This document shows, piece by piece, positions 16,754-25,717 of a stretch of DNA of 64,000 nt. Source of the DNA: Burkholderia arboris. Its GTDB lineage: Bacteria; Pseudomonadota; Gammaproteobacteria; Burkholderiales; Burkholderiaceae. Location of the stretch: positions 62,001 to 126,000 of the forward strand of contig NZ_CABVPX010000016.1 in NCBI RefSeq assembly GCF_902499125.1, given 5' to 3'. Each line of letters starts with the position of its first letter. The stretch's first letter is position 1. A program made the position numbers and the translations under genes. A model generated the notes under the pieces. The model was given only the letters and a program-made list of their open reading frames with translations, searched no databases and was not told the DNA's origin.

Positions 16754-19735
16754 ATGAATATGAATGTCGCAGGCCTGCTGCGGGCCGATGGTGAAGATTT
16801 TGTTCGTAACGCCTATCTTTCGTTGCTGCGTCGTGAGCCCGACGAAAGCGGCCGGGCTCATTATCTGGAACGTTTGAAGTCAGGTGTGCCGAAGGAACGT
16901 ATTCTCGCTGAATTGTATTTGTCGGCGGAAGGTCAGCAGAAGAGCGTTCGTGTCGATGGAATGGACGATGTGGTGGCCACGTATCAGCGCACCTCCTTTG
17001 CGCCGTTCAAATTCCTGAGCAAGCTTTTTTCTTCGAATGCATCGCCGTCGCTTTCCGAGGCGGTCGCGCCTCCGGTTCCCGTCACGGATGCACACCTCGA
17101 GGCGCCGGCCATGCCGGCGCACGAGATTGCTGTCGCGCGCGTCGAGCCCAAGCCGGTGATTCCGGTTCCGGTCGTGGCGCCGCGCGATGAGCCGGCGGTA
17201 TGGATGGACCTGACCGCGACGATGGAGTGGCGCGGCGGCGTGGTGGGTATCATCCGTGCGGAGCTCGAAGTCGCGCACGGGTTGAAAAAGGTGCATCCGG
17301 GCATTCGCTTTTCCATGCAGCGAGGCGGCGGCTTTATTGAAATTCCGCAAGAGCAGATGCGGTGGCTGTTCGATGCCGACAACGTTGCGGAAACCTATAT
17401 TCGTACGGTCGGCGCCCAGATCTCGAGCGAGCAAAACGACACGTCCGGCAGTCCGTGCCTGGCGGAGGTCCTGAATCTCGTCGCACCCGACAACGCACCG
17501 TTCTTTCATCCGTATATCGCAGGCGATGCGATCTTCTCGTGCGGCTGGATCACGAGCCAGAAGGAAGCTTATTTCTCGCGGCTCAAGAACGAGTGTCCGG
17601 GCGTGTATCTGTCGTATCTCGTCTACGACGTCATCCTGTTGCGCAAGGGAACGAGCCATCTGTACGACAAGCAGACGCGTGACCAGTTTGCGCAGTATCT
17701 CGAGTGGGTGGCGGAAAACGTCGATTTCATCCTCTACGGCGGACAGACTGCCCAGCGCGATGCGACGGAAATTTTCAAGGAGCGCGGCTGGCGCGTTCCG
17801 CATAGCGACTTCCTCAAGCTCGGGTCGGACATTGCGCGTGCGAAAGGCACCCAGGACGACCGGACCATCCTGCGCGACATCGGTATTACCGGGCCGTACC
17901 TGATTACCGTGGGCTCGATCGAGCCACGCAAGAATCACGACACGATTTATCGGGCGTACCTGATGGCGCTCGAAAAGGACCCGCGCAAGGTTCCGCAACT
18001 GGTGATCTGCGGCAAGCCCTGGTGGTCGGAGGATCTGCTGGATGCGCTCAATCGCGATCCGCGTCTCAAGGGGGTGATCATCCGGTTGTCCCCGACCGAC
18101 GAGCAACTGGCGGCGCTGTATCGCAATTGTCTTTTCACGCTGTTGCCCAGCCTGTACGAAGGCTGGAGTCTGACGCTGCCCGAGAGCCTCGATCAGGGCA
18201 AGTTCTGCATTGCGAGCGATAACCCTCCGCTGCGCGAAGTGGGGCGTGACCTGGTCGAATTCGTTCCGGCCTGGGACGTCGCGACCTGGGCGGAAAAGAT
18301 CGTGTTCTATGCGAACGACGCGCAGGCACTGCTGCAGCGCGAGTCGCGGATTGCGAAGGAGTGGACCAAGACGACGTGGCTCGATACGGCCGGCATGATC
18401 CGCAGCAAGATTGCGAACTACCGGGCGAATCATCCGGCTGCGCATGCGGAGCCGTCGATCTGGATGGATCTGACCACGACGTATCTGTATTGGCATGGCG
18501 GCGTGCAGGGCATTATCCGGGCCGAACTTACCTACGCACGGTATTTGCACGAGCTGGCGCCCAATACGCATTTCTTTGCCTGCCACAACGGCTTGATGTT
18601 CGAGATCTCGTCGGACAATCTTTCGTGGCTGTTCAATAGCGATGACCTGGCGACGTCTTACCGGCACTTCCACGAGTTCTACAAGGAGCATGAAGCCGAC
18701 GGAACCGGTTGTCGTCATCCGTTCGCGCATGGCGCCGGCCCCGATCATCCGGGCGTGCTGCGAGAATTCCCGGACAACGCGATCGTGTTTTTCGCGGCGA
18801 TCGACTGGAATCCGTCCCACGAAATGGCGCGATCCCATCAGGCGGTGCAGCTGGCGCGTCAGAAGAAGAACGTGACGGTTTCCCAGCTCATCTACGATTT
18901 CACGCCGATGCTGATTCCGCACCATCACATGAAGGAAACCGCGGACGCATACGAGCCCTTCATCAAGTACTCGTCGGAAAACTTCGATCATCTCGTGTAC
19001 GGCGGGCAGACGGCACGACGCGACGGCATCTCGTTCCAGAAGGCGCATGGGTGGCCGACGCCTCCCAGCGATTACGTCGAATTCGGATCGGACATTTCCG
19101 AGTCGGATGTCGTGTCGACGCGTGCGAGCGCATCCGCCGACGCGGCGGTGCTGCAGAGACTCGGTGTCGCATCCCGGTTCATCATTACGGTTGGAACACT
19201 GCAACCGAGAAAGAATCAGGAAATGCTCTATAAAGCGTATGTCACGCTACTGGAGCAAGGGCACGAGGCGGAATTGCCCCAGATGCTGTTCATCGGCGGA
19301 AAGGGTTGGAACTCGGATGACTTCCTGAAGGTCTTCTCGGAGGATGAGCGCATCAAGGGCAAGATTTTGCTGCTCCGCCCGACCGATGCCGAACTGAATG
19401 TGCTTTATCGACATTGCCTCTTTACGCTGCTTCCGTCCTTCTACGAGGGATGGAGTCTGACGTTGCCGGAGAGCCTGAGTTACGGGAAATTCTGCCTGAC
19501 GTCCGACTGCGATCCGCTGCGTGAAACAGGGCGGGATCTGGTCGAATACATCAACCCGCTCGATACCTATCGCTGGGCGGAGCGCATCCTGCATTACTCG
19601 ACGCATCACGAAGAGGTCGCAGCGTGGGAAGACCGAATTCGTCACGGCTGGAAGTCCAGGACGTGGCGTGAATCGACCGAGATGCTGCTTGAATCGCTCC
19701 GTCGTGCTCATCTCGAACGCGGCGCGAAGAGATAA
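16754..19735 (+). CDS. Tandem double GT4 glycosyltransferase with N-terminal DUF4214
   Basis: A 993-residue protein made of a DUF4214-like head (residues ~14-60, NAYLSLLRREPDESGRAHYL), a Pro/Val-rich linker (~95-145), and two copies of the same ~420-residue module. Module 1 begins WMDLTATMEWRGGVVGIIRAEL near residue 149 and module 2 WMDLTTTYLYWHGGVQGIIRAE near 570. Each ends in a GT-B C domain with ITVG-(S/T)-(I/L)-EPRKN or QPRKN and the retaining GT4 E-x7-E motif (EGWSLTLPE in both). Two active sites on one chain suggest it adds two sugars in turn. No membrane segment is seen; it would act at the cytoplasmic face. The start is the ATG at 16754 (a TTG directly precedes it). Confidence 0.88.
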   Translation: MNMNVAGLLRADGEDFVRNAYLSLLRREPDESGRAHYLERLKSGVPKERILAELYLSAEGQQKSVRVDGMDDVVATYQRTSFAPFKFLSKLFSSNASPSLSEAVAPPVPVTDAHLEAPAMPAHEIAVARVEPKPVIPVPVVAPRDEPAVWMDLTATMEWRGGVVGIIRAELEVAHGLKKVHPGIRFSMQRGGGFIEIPQEQMRWLFDADNVAETYIRTVGAQISSEQNDTSGSPCLAEVLNLVAPDNAPFFHPYIAGDAIFSCGWITSQKEAYFSRLKNECPGVYLSYLVYDVILLRKGTSHLYDKQTRDQFAQYLEWVAENVDFILYGGQTAQRDATEIFKERGWRVPHSDFLKLGSDIARAKGTQDDRTILRDIGITGPYLITVGSIEPRKNHDTIYRAYLMALEKDPRKVPQLVICGKPWWSEDLLDALNRDPRLKGVIIRLSPTDEQLAALYRNCLFTLLPSLYEGWSLTLPESLDQGKFCIASDNPPLREVGRDLVEFVPAWDVATWAEKIVFYANDAQALLQRESRIAKEWTKTTWLDTAGMIRSKIANYRANHPAAHAEPSIWMDLTTTYLYWHGGVQGIIRAELTYARYLHELAPNTHFFACHNGLMFEISSDNLSWLFNSDDLATSYRHFHEFYKEHEADGTGCRHPFAHGAGPDHPGVLREFPDNAIVFFAAIDWNPSHEMARSHQAVQLARQKKNVTVSQLIYDFTPMLIPHHHMKETADAYEPFIKYSSENFDHLVYGGQTARRDGISFQKAHGWPTPPSDYVEFGSDISESDVVSTRASASADAAVLQRLGVASRFIITVGTLQPRKNQEMLYKAYVTLLEQGHEAELPQMLFIGGKGWNSDDFLKVFSEDERIKGKILLLRPTDAELNVLYRHCLFTLLPSFYEGWSLTLPESLSYGKFCLTSDCDPLRETGRDLVEYINPLDTYRWAERILHYSTHHEEVAAWEDRIRHGWKSRTWRESTEMLLESLRRAHLERGAKR

Positions 19736-19797
19736 GTACCGAGGCTGTATTCGAGGCCGCCCGCCTGGGGTGGCCTCCACTATGAATTCACGACGAA

Positions 19798-20703
19798 ATG
19801 GCAACGATACTCATCACTGGCATCACGGGTTTCATCGGGACGCATTTGGCGGCGCATCTGACCCGCCAGGGGCATCGGGTTTTCGGTACGACAACGGGTA
19901 CGTCGGACAACGCGTTGCAGTGTAGTCTCCACGACTACGAGCAAGTGGCTTCCGTTGTTCGAACGGTCAATCCGGACGTGCTGATCCATCTTGCAGCGTT
20001 GTCGTCCGTGACGAGCGGTACGACGATGCAATACTACGAAACGAACGTCCTGGGCACGGAGCACGTACTGAAGGCCATCGACAGCCTCGGTGGGCGGCGA
20101 CGCATCATGTTTTCCAGCACGGCGGGCGTTTATGGAAATCAGAACACCGAAGTCCTGACGGAACTGTTGACGCCGAAACCCGTGAGTCACTACGGCATCA
20201 GCAAGCATGCCGCCGAATGCCTCGTCATGAATTATCGCGACAAGCACGACATCACGATCCTGCGGCCGTTCAATGTCGTGGGGACGGGCCAGAATGCGGA
20301 CTTTATCGTGCCGAAGCTCGTCAGTCATTTCGCGAGGAAGGCGCCGTCGATCCGGTTGGGCAATCTCGACCCGGTGCGCGACTATATCGATGTCGATGTG
20401 TGCTGCAGCATGGTTGCCGATGTGCTGGATAAGTCCGCTTCCTTCGGGGAGGTGCTGAATGTTTGCGCGGGCGCCGGCAAATCGGTCAGGGATCTGCTTG
20501 CAATCATGACCCGGATCTCCGGTCACGAGATCGAGGTCGTGTCGGCGCCGGAATTCATGCGCAAGAACGAGGTGATGCGATTGCTGGGCGATCCTGCCAA
20601 GATCAACTCCATTTTGCCTGCCCGGGACAATACCAATGATCTGGAGAAGGTGATCGGCGAGATGTTGTCGGATGCCCGGAACCGGTTGGCGGGCACGCAG
20701 TAA
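19798..20703 (+). CDS. rmd: NAD(P)-dependent epimerase/reductase, GDP-6-deoxyhexose reductase-like
   Basis: An extended SDR of 301 residues with the nucleotide motif GITGFIG at the N terminus, LIHLAALSSV, and the catalytic triad in FSSTAGVYG and HYGISKH (Tyr-x3-Lys). It closely resembles Rmd, the GDP-4-keto-6-deoxy-mannose reductase that makes GDP-D-rhamnose. The presence of manC and gmd in the same cluster supports this. A GDP-fucose or 4-epimerase-type activity is the main alternative. It follows the double glycosyltransferase on the same strand after 62 bases, and a shared terminator separates it from the convergent manC. Confidence 0.75.
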   Translation: MATILITGITGFIGTHLAAHLTRQGHRVFGTTTGTSDNALQCSLHDYEQVASVVRTVNPDVLIHLAALSSVTSGTTMQYYETNVLGTEHVLKAIDSLGGRRRIMFSSTAGVYGNQNTEVLTELLTPKPVSHYGISKHAAECLVMNYRDKHDITILRPFNVVGTGQNADFIVPKLVSHFARKAPSIRLGNLDPVRDYIDVDVCCSMVADVLDKSASFGEVLNVCAGAGKSVRDLLAIMTRISGHEIEVVSAPEFMRKNEVMRLLGDPAKINSILPARDNTNDLEKVIGEMLSDARNRLAGTQ

Positions 20704-20780
20704 CGCGGCTTCGCTCGCTGCAGGGCGGGCTGCCATTCATTCGTGGCAGGTCGATGTCGTGCGAAGGGTGGCGGTAATTG

Positions 20781-20815
20781 AAAACGGCGCATCTCATGAT
20801 GCGCCGTTTTATTTT
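20781..20815. terminator. Bidirectional terminator between rmd-like gene and manC
   Basis: AAAACGGCGCATC (20781-20793) pairs perfectly with 20798-20810 around a TCAT loop, with A and T tracts on both sides. It lies between convergent genes and can serve both. Confidence 0.92.
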
Positions 20816-20835
20816 CTCGCGGTGTAATCGCGGGA

Positions 20836-22266
20836 TTACTTTTGCGGGACGCGGCCGTAGGTGTCCTCGAACCGGACGATGTCGTCCTCGCCGAGGTACG
20901 GGCCGGACTGGACCTCGATCAATTCGAGCGGAATCTTGCCGGGATTCTGAAGACGATGCGTGGCGCCGAGCGGGATATAGGTCGACTGATTTTCGGTCAG
21001 CATGATTTCCCGATCCGCATTGGTGACGAGCGCGGTGCCCTTCACGACGATCCAGTGCTCTGCCCGATGATGGTGCATCTGCAGGCTCAATTGTGCGCCG
21101 GGATTCACGACAATGCGCTTTACCTGGAAGCGGTCGCCCTGATCGATGCCTTCATAGGATCCCCAGGGACGGACGACGCGTCGATGCGTGACCGATTCTT
21201 GACGGCCGGACGCGTTGAGTTGCTCGACCACCTTCTTCACGTCCTGCACTCGATCGCGATGTGCGACGAGCACGGCGTCTGCCGTTTCGACGACGACAAT
21301 ATTCTCGAGACCGATCGCGGCGACCATCCGGTGTTCGGCGCGAATATACGAATTCTTTGTCGCGTCGGAGAATACGTCGCCGATCAGGGTGTTGTCGTCG
21401 TCGTTCTTTTCGGCAAGGTCGGCCAGCGCGCCCCAGGTGCCGATGTCATTCCAGCCCAGATCCGTCGTTGCGATCACGGCCGCGCGATCGGTTTTCTCCA
21501 TGACGGCATAGTCGATCGAATCGCTCGGGCTCAGTGCGAAGGCCTGTGCATCGAGGCGGACGAAATCGTTGTCATGTTGCGCCTGTTCGAGGGCCAGTGC
21601 CGTCTGCGTGGCGATTTCAGGCGCGTAGCGCGTGATCTCGTCCAGATACGTCGAGGCCTTCAGCATGAACATGCCGCTGTTCCAGTAGTAATCCCCGGAC
21701 TTCAGGAAAATTTCGGCAGTTTGAGTGTCGGGTTTTTCAACGAACGCGTCGACCGAATAGATCGGCTTGCCGTCGACCAGGGCGGAGCCGCGGCGGATAT
21801 AGCCAAAACCGGTATGCGGACTTTCCGGCGTGATGCCGAAGGTCACCAGATGATTGTCCTTCGCGATCGATGCGGCATGCTGGGCCGCCTTGATAAAGGC
21901 GGGTTCATTCAGGATCGCGTGATCCGACGGCAATACGAGCAGCAGCGCATCCGGATTTTTCCTGACCGCCATATGTGCTGCGACCGCAATGGCGGGAGCA
22001 GTATTGCGGCCGATCGGCTCGAGGACGATCGACGACGGCGCCACGCCGCATTGACGGAGTTGCTCCGCGACAAGAAAGCGCTGTTCGCTGTTTGTCAGGA
22101 TGATCGGGCGTTCGGTATTGGGAAGATGCTGCAGTCGAACGGCAGTCTGCTGAAGCAGCGTCTGCTCACCGGTGAGCTTCAGGTATTGCTTCGGGTAACC
22201 GCCGCGCGACATGGGCCAGAGCCGCGTGCCGCTGCCGCCGCAAAGAATAACGGGAAAAATGGTCAT
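20836..22266 (-). CDS. manC: Mannose-1-phosphate guanylyltransferase / mannose-6-phosphate isomerase
   Basis: A bifunctional 476-residue enzyme of the type II PMI family, making GDP-mannose. The N-terminal pyrophosphorylase signature is PVILCGGSGTRLWPMSR with the following YPKQYL, then EPIGRNTAPAIA, HTGFGYIRRG, FVEKPD and GMFMLKAS. The C-terminal cupin isomerase domain has RPWGSYE, QMHHHRAEHWIVV and YIPLGATHRLQNPG. It is the last gene of a minus-strand unit (GT4, kpsC, manC). The leader contains CCACCTCC just before the gene, opposite in sense to a normal ribosome site, so translation initiation may be weak or controlled. Confidence 0.96.
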   Translation of the reverse strand: MTIFPVILCGGSGTRLWPMSRGGYPKQYLKLTGEQTLLQQTAVRLQHLPNTERPIILTNSEQRFLVAEQLRQCGVAPSSIVLEPIGRNTAPAIAVAAHMAVRKNPDALLLVLPSDHAILNEPAFIKAAQHAASIAKDNHLVTFGITPESPHTGFGYIRRGSALVDGKPIYSVDAFVEKPDTQTAEIFLKSGDYYWNSGMFMLKASTYLDEITRYAPEIATQTALALEQAQHDNDFVRLDAQAFALSPSDSIDYAVMEKTDRAAVIATTDLGWNDIGTWGALADLAEKNDDDNTLIGDVFSDATKNSYIRAEHRMVAAIGLENIVVVETADAVLVAHRDRVQDVKKVVEQLNASGRQESVTHRRVVRPWGSYEGIDQGDRFQVKRIVVNPGAQLSLQMHHHRAEHWIVVKGTALVTNADREIMLTENQSTYIPLGATHRLQNPGKIPLELIEVQSGPYLGEDDIVRFEDTYGRVPQK

Positions 22267-22342
22267 CGAAAATCTCGGAGGTGGTTATGTAAAAAATTTT
22301 ATGACACTCAAACGTTGGCAGCAGCGTGTCACTATGAATGCG

Positions 22343-24391
22343 TTAAGGGTCGTGATATCCGGTTCGTGACTGGGTCGTGCGAACGAGCCGCCAGTGAATG
22401 TGGCTAAATGCGTTGTAGCACCATCTGAATATTTTCAATGCCGTGCGCTGGCGATTTTTCCCGGCCGATATAAGAGGCCTCTCTATGAGCGGTGCCAACT
22501 GTAAGGCGACGGCTTCGGGCGTAGTATAAAGCTTTGTCTGCCAGTGCCAATATATCGGATATCGTAATAATGTTCCCGCGACCAGCATGTCGAGCGTCAG
22601 TGAGCGCTTGCGCCACGGTTGCGGGCTGATCGCGTCGTTTGTCAGGCCCCAACCGGCGTAAAACGGCAGGCCATACGTAAATACAGCCTTATTGCGCAGC
22701 AAAGCGTCGAAGCCCGACAGCGACGAGAGCGTATGCACTTCGTCCGCCTGCTCGATCAGCGACACGATGTCCGACGTGACGTCGATTACATCCGCATGCC
22801 CGTCGATGTCGATCGCGCCGACCCGGTTGCCGGACAGCACGTCCGGGTGCGGCTTGTAGACGATGAACGCATCGGGACGCTGCGCCCGGACTTCGGCGAG
22901 CAAGCCTTCTGCGGTATTGATGGCGCGAGTGCCCAGCCGTATCGACGCGTCGTCGGCGACTTGTCCAGGCACGAGGATCACGCGCCGGTCGCGCGGTGCT
23001 TGCCACTCGGGACGGCGCCGGCCAAGGTTGTACTTGGTGATTCCGAGGCGAACAATCGTTTCGCGAAGCGCCGCTGCGCGCGCGAGTTCGGTATTGCCGA
23101 ACGGGCTTTCGTTGAGAATCTGCGTGAGGTCGCTCGGCACGCTCGGATCGAAATACAGGCCGGAGTGATCGATGACCTGGCTGTAAGGCGGGGTCATGTC
23201 CGACCCGAGCCCGGCCGAATGAATGAACCCGTCTTCGATTCGATGCCGTTTCACGTCGCCGGGAATGCCGTCAGCCGGGCGAGCGCCCCACAGCACGGCG
23301 CTTTCGCCGGCACGCAGCCGTTCCGGCGATTTGCTCCAGCGTAACGTACCGCCGCCGGCGGTCAGATAAGGCGTTGCCAGTCTGCGTTTCCACCATTGGA
23401 AGCGCAATCCGCAAACATCATTCAGGTCGGCGAAGCGTGCGCGTACGTCGTGCTGCAACTCAATCGCGTCGAGTGCGCTGTCGAGTGTGCCGGTTTGGCC
23501 GGGTAGCGTGTCGAGATAGCGCGAGAAACGCAGAAACGCGGCATGGAACAGCAGCGGAAGCGTCGGGCGGGCAGTACGGGACGCGAACGGCACGTTATCG
23601 TCGGTCAATCCCCAGCCGGCGTAGTACGGGCGCCCGAACACGTGGAGCGGCACGCCAGCCAGCAGCGCGCCGAAGCCTTCCGAGGCGCTGACGACGTAGA
23701 CGCGATCGAAGTGTTCGAGTGCCGCGGTGAGCGAGTAGGAGGGGGGCAGCCGCGGGAGGTCGCTCGAGATTGCCCGGGACGCATGCGACAGCCATCGGCC
23801 TTGCCCTGCATCGGATGTCGGTCCGAGCCAGAGTTCGGCGTCCGGGTGTGCGCGGCGGGCGGCGTCCACCATCGAGCGAAATGCATCGACGCGCGCCGTC
23901 GATCGTTCGCGGGGGCCGGCCATGCTTTTTTCGCGCTCGTCGATTAGCAAGATGCGCTGCGCGGGTCCGCCCTTGGCGAGTGCCGGTGGAAGCGTCGCCG
24001 CACGCTGGCGGAGGTGCAAGGCATCGCTTGTCAGCATGCGACGCATCAGGCGATCCGCTTCGGCGGCGTCGAAATCGGTGGCGCCGGACCCGAACCATTG
24101 GTTCATTGCGGTTGCGACCGGGTCGCAACCCGTGGCTGTCAGCGGCAGGCAGAACCATGAAAGGGGTGGCGCGTAGCGCGCATCGCGCGCGGGAAGCGGT
24201 CCAGGCCAGGCTTGCCATCCGGTCGCGCCGGTCGCGCGTGCGATCCTGGCGCACCATGCCCCGACGGTGTCGCGGGGCCACAGGTATCGAGTCCGGCCGG
24301 ACAGCCATCCGATCAGGCGTCTGCCTTGCCTGAGATAGCGAGGGTCGCTGGCCGTCGGGGACGGCAGCGATGTCTGATTGAGGCGGTGCAT
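22343..24391 (-). CDS. kpsC: Capsule linker transferase KpsC (WcbA type)
   Basis: KpsC (682 residues) adds beta-linked Kdo residues to the lipid acceptor of group 2-type capsules. Two related halves are visible, each with the family motif: VYVVSASEGFGALLAGVPLHVFGRPYYAGWGLT in the first half and VHTLSSLSGFDALLRNKAVFTYGLPFYAGWGLT in the second. VKRHRIEDGFIHSAGLGSD and VYKPHPDV are also typical. I choose the ATG at 24391 because it overlaps the stop of the upstream glycosyltransferase as TAATG; longer starts run back inside that gene. The protein is expected at the cytoplasmic face of the inner membrane. Confidence 0.92.
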   Translation of the reverse strand: MHRLNQTSLPSPTASDPRYLRQGRRLIGWLSGRTRYLWPRDTVGAWCARIARATGATGWQAWPGPLPARDARYAPPLSWFCLPLTATGCDPVATAMNQWFGSGATDFDAAEADRLMRRMLTSDALHLRQRAATLPPALAKGGPAQRILLIDEREKSMAGPRERSTARVDAFRSMVDAARRAHPDAELWLGPTSDAGQGRWLSHASRAISSDLPRLPPSYSLTAALEHFDRVYVVSASEGFGALLAGVPLHVFGRPYYAGWGLTDDNVPFASRTARPTLPLLFHAAFLRFSRYLDTLPGQTGTLDSALDAIELQHDVRARFADLNDVCGLRFQWWKRRLATPYLTAGGGTLRWSKSPERLRAGESAVLWGARPADGIPGDVKRHRIEDGFIHSAGLGSDMTPPYSQVIDHSGLYFDPSVPSDLTQILNESPFGNTELARAAALRETIVRLGITKYNLGRRRPEWQAPRDRRVILVPGQVADDASIRLGTRAINTAEGLLAEVRAQRPDAFIVYKPHPDVLSGNRVGAIDIDGHADVIDVTSDIVSLIEQADEVHTLSSLSGFDALLRNKAVFTYGLPFYAGWGLTNDAISPQPWRKRSLTLDMLVAGTLLRYPIYWHWQTKLYTTPEAVALQLAPLIERPLISAGKNRQRTALKIFRWCYNAFSHIHWRLVRTTQSRTGYHDP

Positions 24392-25542
24392 TAGTCCAGT
24401 GCCGCGATGAATCTGTCGACCTCGCTGAAATGCGCATCCCACGTCGGCTGTCGAAATCGTTTGACGCGTTGCAACTGCTCCGAGCGCTCGACGCTGTTGG
24501 CCTCCGTATAGGCCGTGATGCGGGCGATCCAGCCTGGGCCGTCCAGCGGGTCCAGGTAGTCGGGCACGTCGCCGGCGATTTCGTGGAAGACGCCCAGATT
24601 GCTGGCAATGACGGGGATCTGTGACGACAGCGCTTCGACGAGCGGCATGCCGTAGCCTTCCGCAAATGACGGAAATAGCAGTGCCCGCGCATGTTGCAGC
24701 CATGCGTGGAGCTGATCGTCGGTGCAGTTCGCCTCTTCGATAACGACGTTTCGAATGCTTTCGCAGCGTTCGAGCATGTCGATCACGTTTTCGCATTCCC
24801 AGCCGCGCCGACCTATGATGACGAGCTTCGGCGCTGCGTCACCGTATTTTTCAACGAGCTCGCGCCAGACATGCAGAAGGAACCAGTGGTTCTTGCGTGG
24901 TTCGATCGTGCCGAGCATGACAAAGTAAGGTGTGCCGATCGGTGCGGGGCGAGACGGATAGGCCGATACGCCCGGTGCGAGATGGGCGACGACGCATGGG
25001 GGCAGCGCCAGGCCGGCGCGCTGCGCCTCGTCCTCGAGCGCATGTCGTGTGTCATGCGAATTGGCGATCAGGCCTTTGGCGAGTCGCAGCGCGGTATGAA
25101 TCCGTGTCCGATGGATATCGGCTATGCCGGGTCGGCAATACTCGGCGTGCGTCAGTGGAATCAGATCGTGCACCATGAAAACCGGGCGCGCGTTGCGTTT
25201 CGTCATCGCCCGGTAGTACCGGGGAAATTCCATGCCGCTGTGGCTCGTATGCAGCAGGATCGCGTGCTCGAACCGTTGAGGCTGCATCGCCGTGGCGAGT
25301 GCGCGTGCAATGAGCGATCGCGTGGCCCAGGGTTTTCGCGTTGAAGTCGACAAACGGGAGAACAACAGCTGCGAATGGCTTTCCGACAAAACCGCTGAAT
25401 AGCCGCGTTCGCTCAATACGGCGCGTGCTTGCGTGCCATATCTCTGTATATAGGCGAGGCCTACTCTGTCGACGCCCGTAGGGAGCGTGCCTTCCTGGAG
25501 TCGCGTGACAAGGCGTGTGACGTCAAGGAGTATGGTTGTCAC
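24391..25542 (-). CDS. GT4 family glycosyltransferase
   Basis: A retaining GT-B glycosyltransferase. The N-terminal TTILLDVTRLVTRLQEGTLPTGVDRVGLAYI is the D-V/S-T...TG-x-x-R pattern shared by other capsule GT4 enzymes in this cluster. The donor domain has YFVMLGTIEPRKNHWFLL, KLVIIGRRGWECENV and the E-x7-E motif in FAEGYGMPLVEALS. The start is uncertain: the long frame to 25788 would overlap the divergent lipoprotein gene, and I prefer the GTG at 25542 (383 residues), which begins exactly at the conserved strand. No ribosome site is evident. It is the first gene of a unit with kpsC and manC, translationally coupled to kpsC. Confidence 0.82.
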   Translation of the reverse strand: MTTILLDVTRLVTRLQEGTLPTGVDRVGLAYIQRYGTQARAVLSERGYSAVLSESHSQLLFSRLSTSTRKPWATRSLIARALATAMQPQRFEHAILLHTSHSGMEFPRYYRAMTKRNARPVFMVHDLIPLTHAEYCRPGIADIHRTRIHTALRLAKGLIANSHDTRHALEDEAQRAGLALPPCVVAHLAPGVSAYPSRPAPIGTPYFVMLGTIEPRKNHWFLLHVWRELVEKYGDAAPKLVIIGRRGWECENVIDMLERCESIRNVVIEEANCTDDQLHAWLQHARALLFPSFAEGYGMPLVEALSSQIPVIASNLGVFHEIAGDVPDYLDPLDGPGWIARITAYTEANSVERSEQLQRVKRFRQPTWDAHFSEVDRFIAALD

Positions 25543-25717
25543 GCGAATGTCGTCGATTGATGTTAATGGGCGCCGGTTTGTACAAAAAGCTGCATTTTCT
25601 ACCGCGCCTCTGTCGTCCGCGGGCGACAGGTTCGTTTGCGACGAGTAAAAAAGAAGTTTATTGTATCTCGCAACGTGAGACAATTCACGACTTTGGAATT
25701 TTGCTTGCTCGTAACAA
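25543..25717. promoter_or_regulatory. Divergent control region of the GT-kpsC-manC unit and the export lipoprotein gene
   Basis: A short A+T-rich stretch between divergent starts. It must hold both promoters if the GTG start of the minus-strand gene is right. No consensus -35/-10 pair is convincing. Confidence 0.3.

Noticed and set aside
22267..22342. CCACCTCC before manC as a riboswitch or anti-Shine-Dalgarno control element
   Set aside because: The stretch is only 8 bases and no alternative pairing structure could be shown; kept as a remark in the manC entry.
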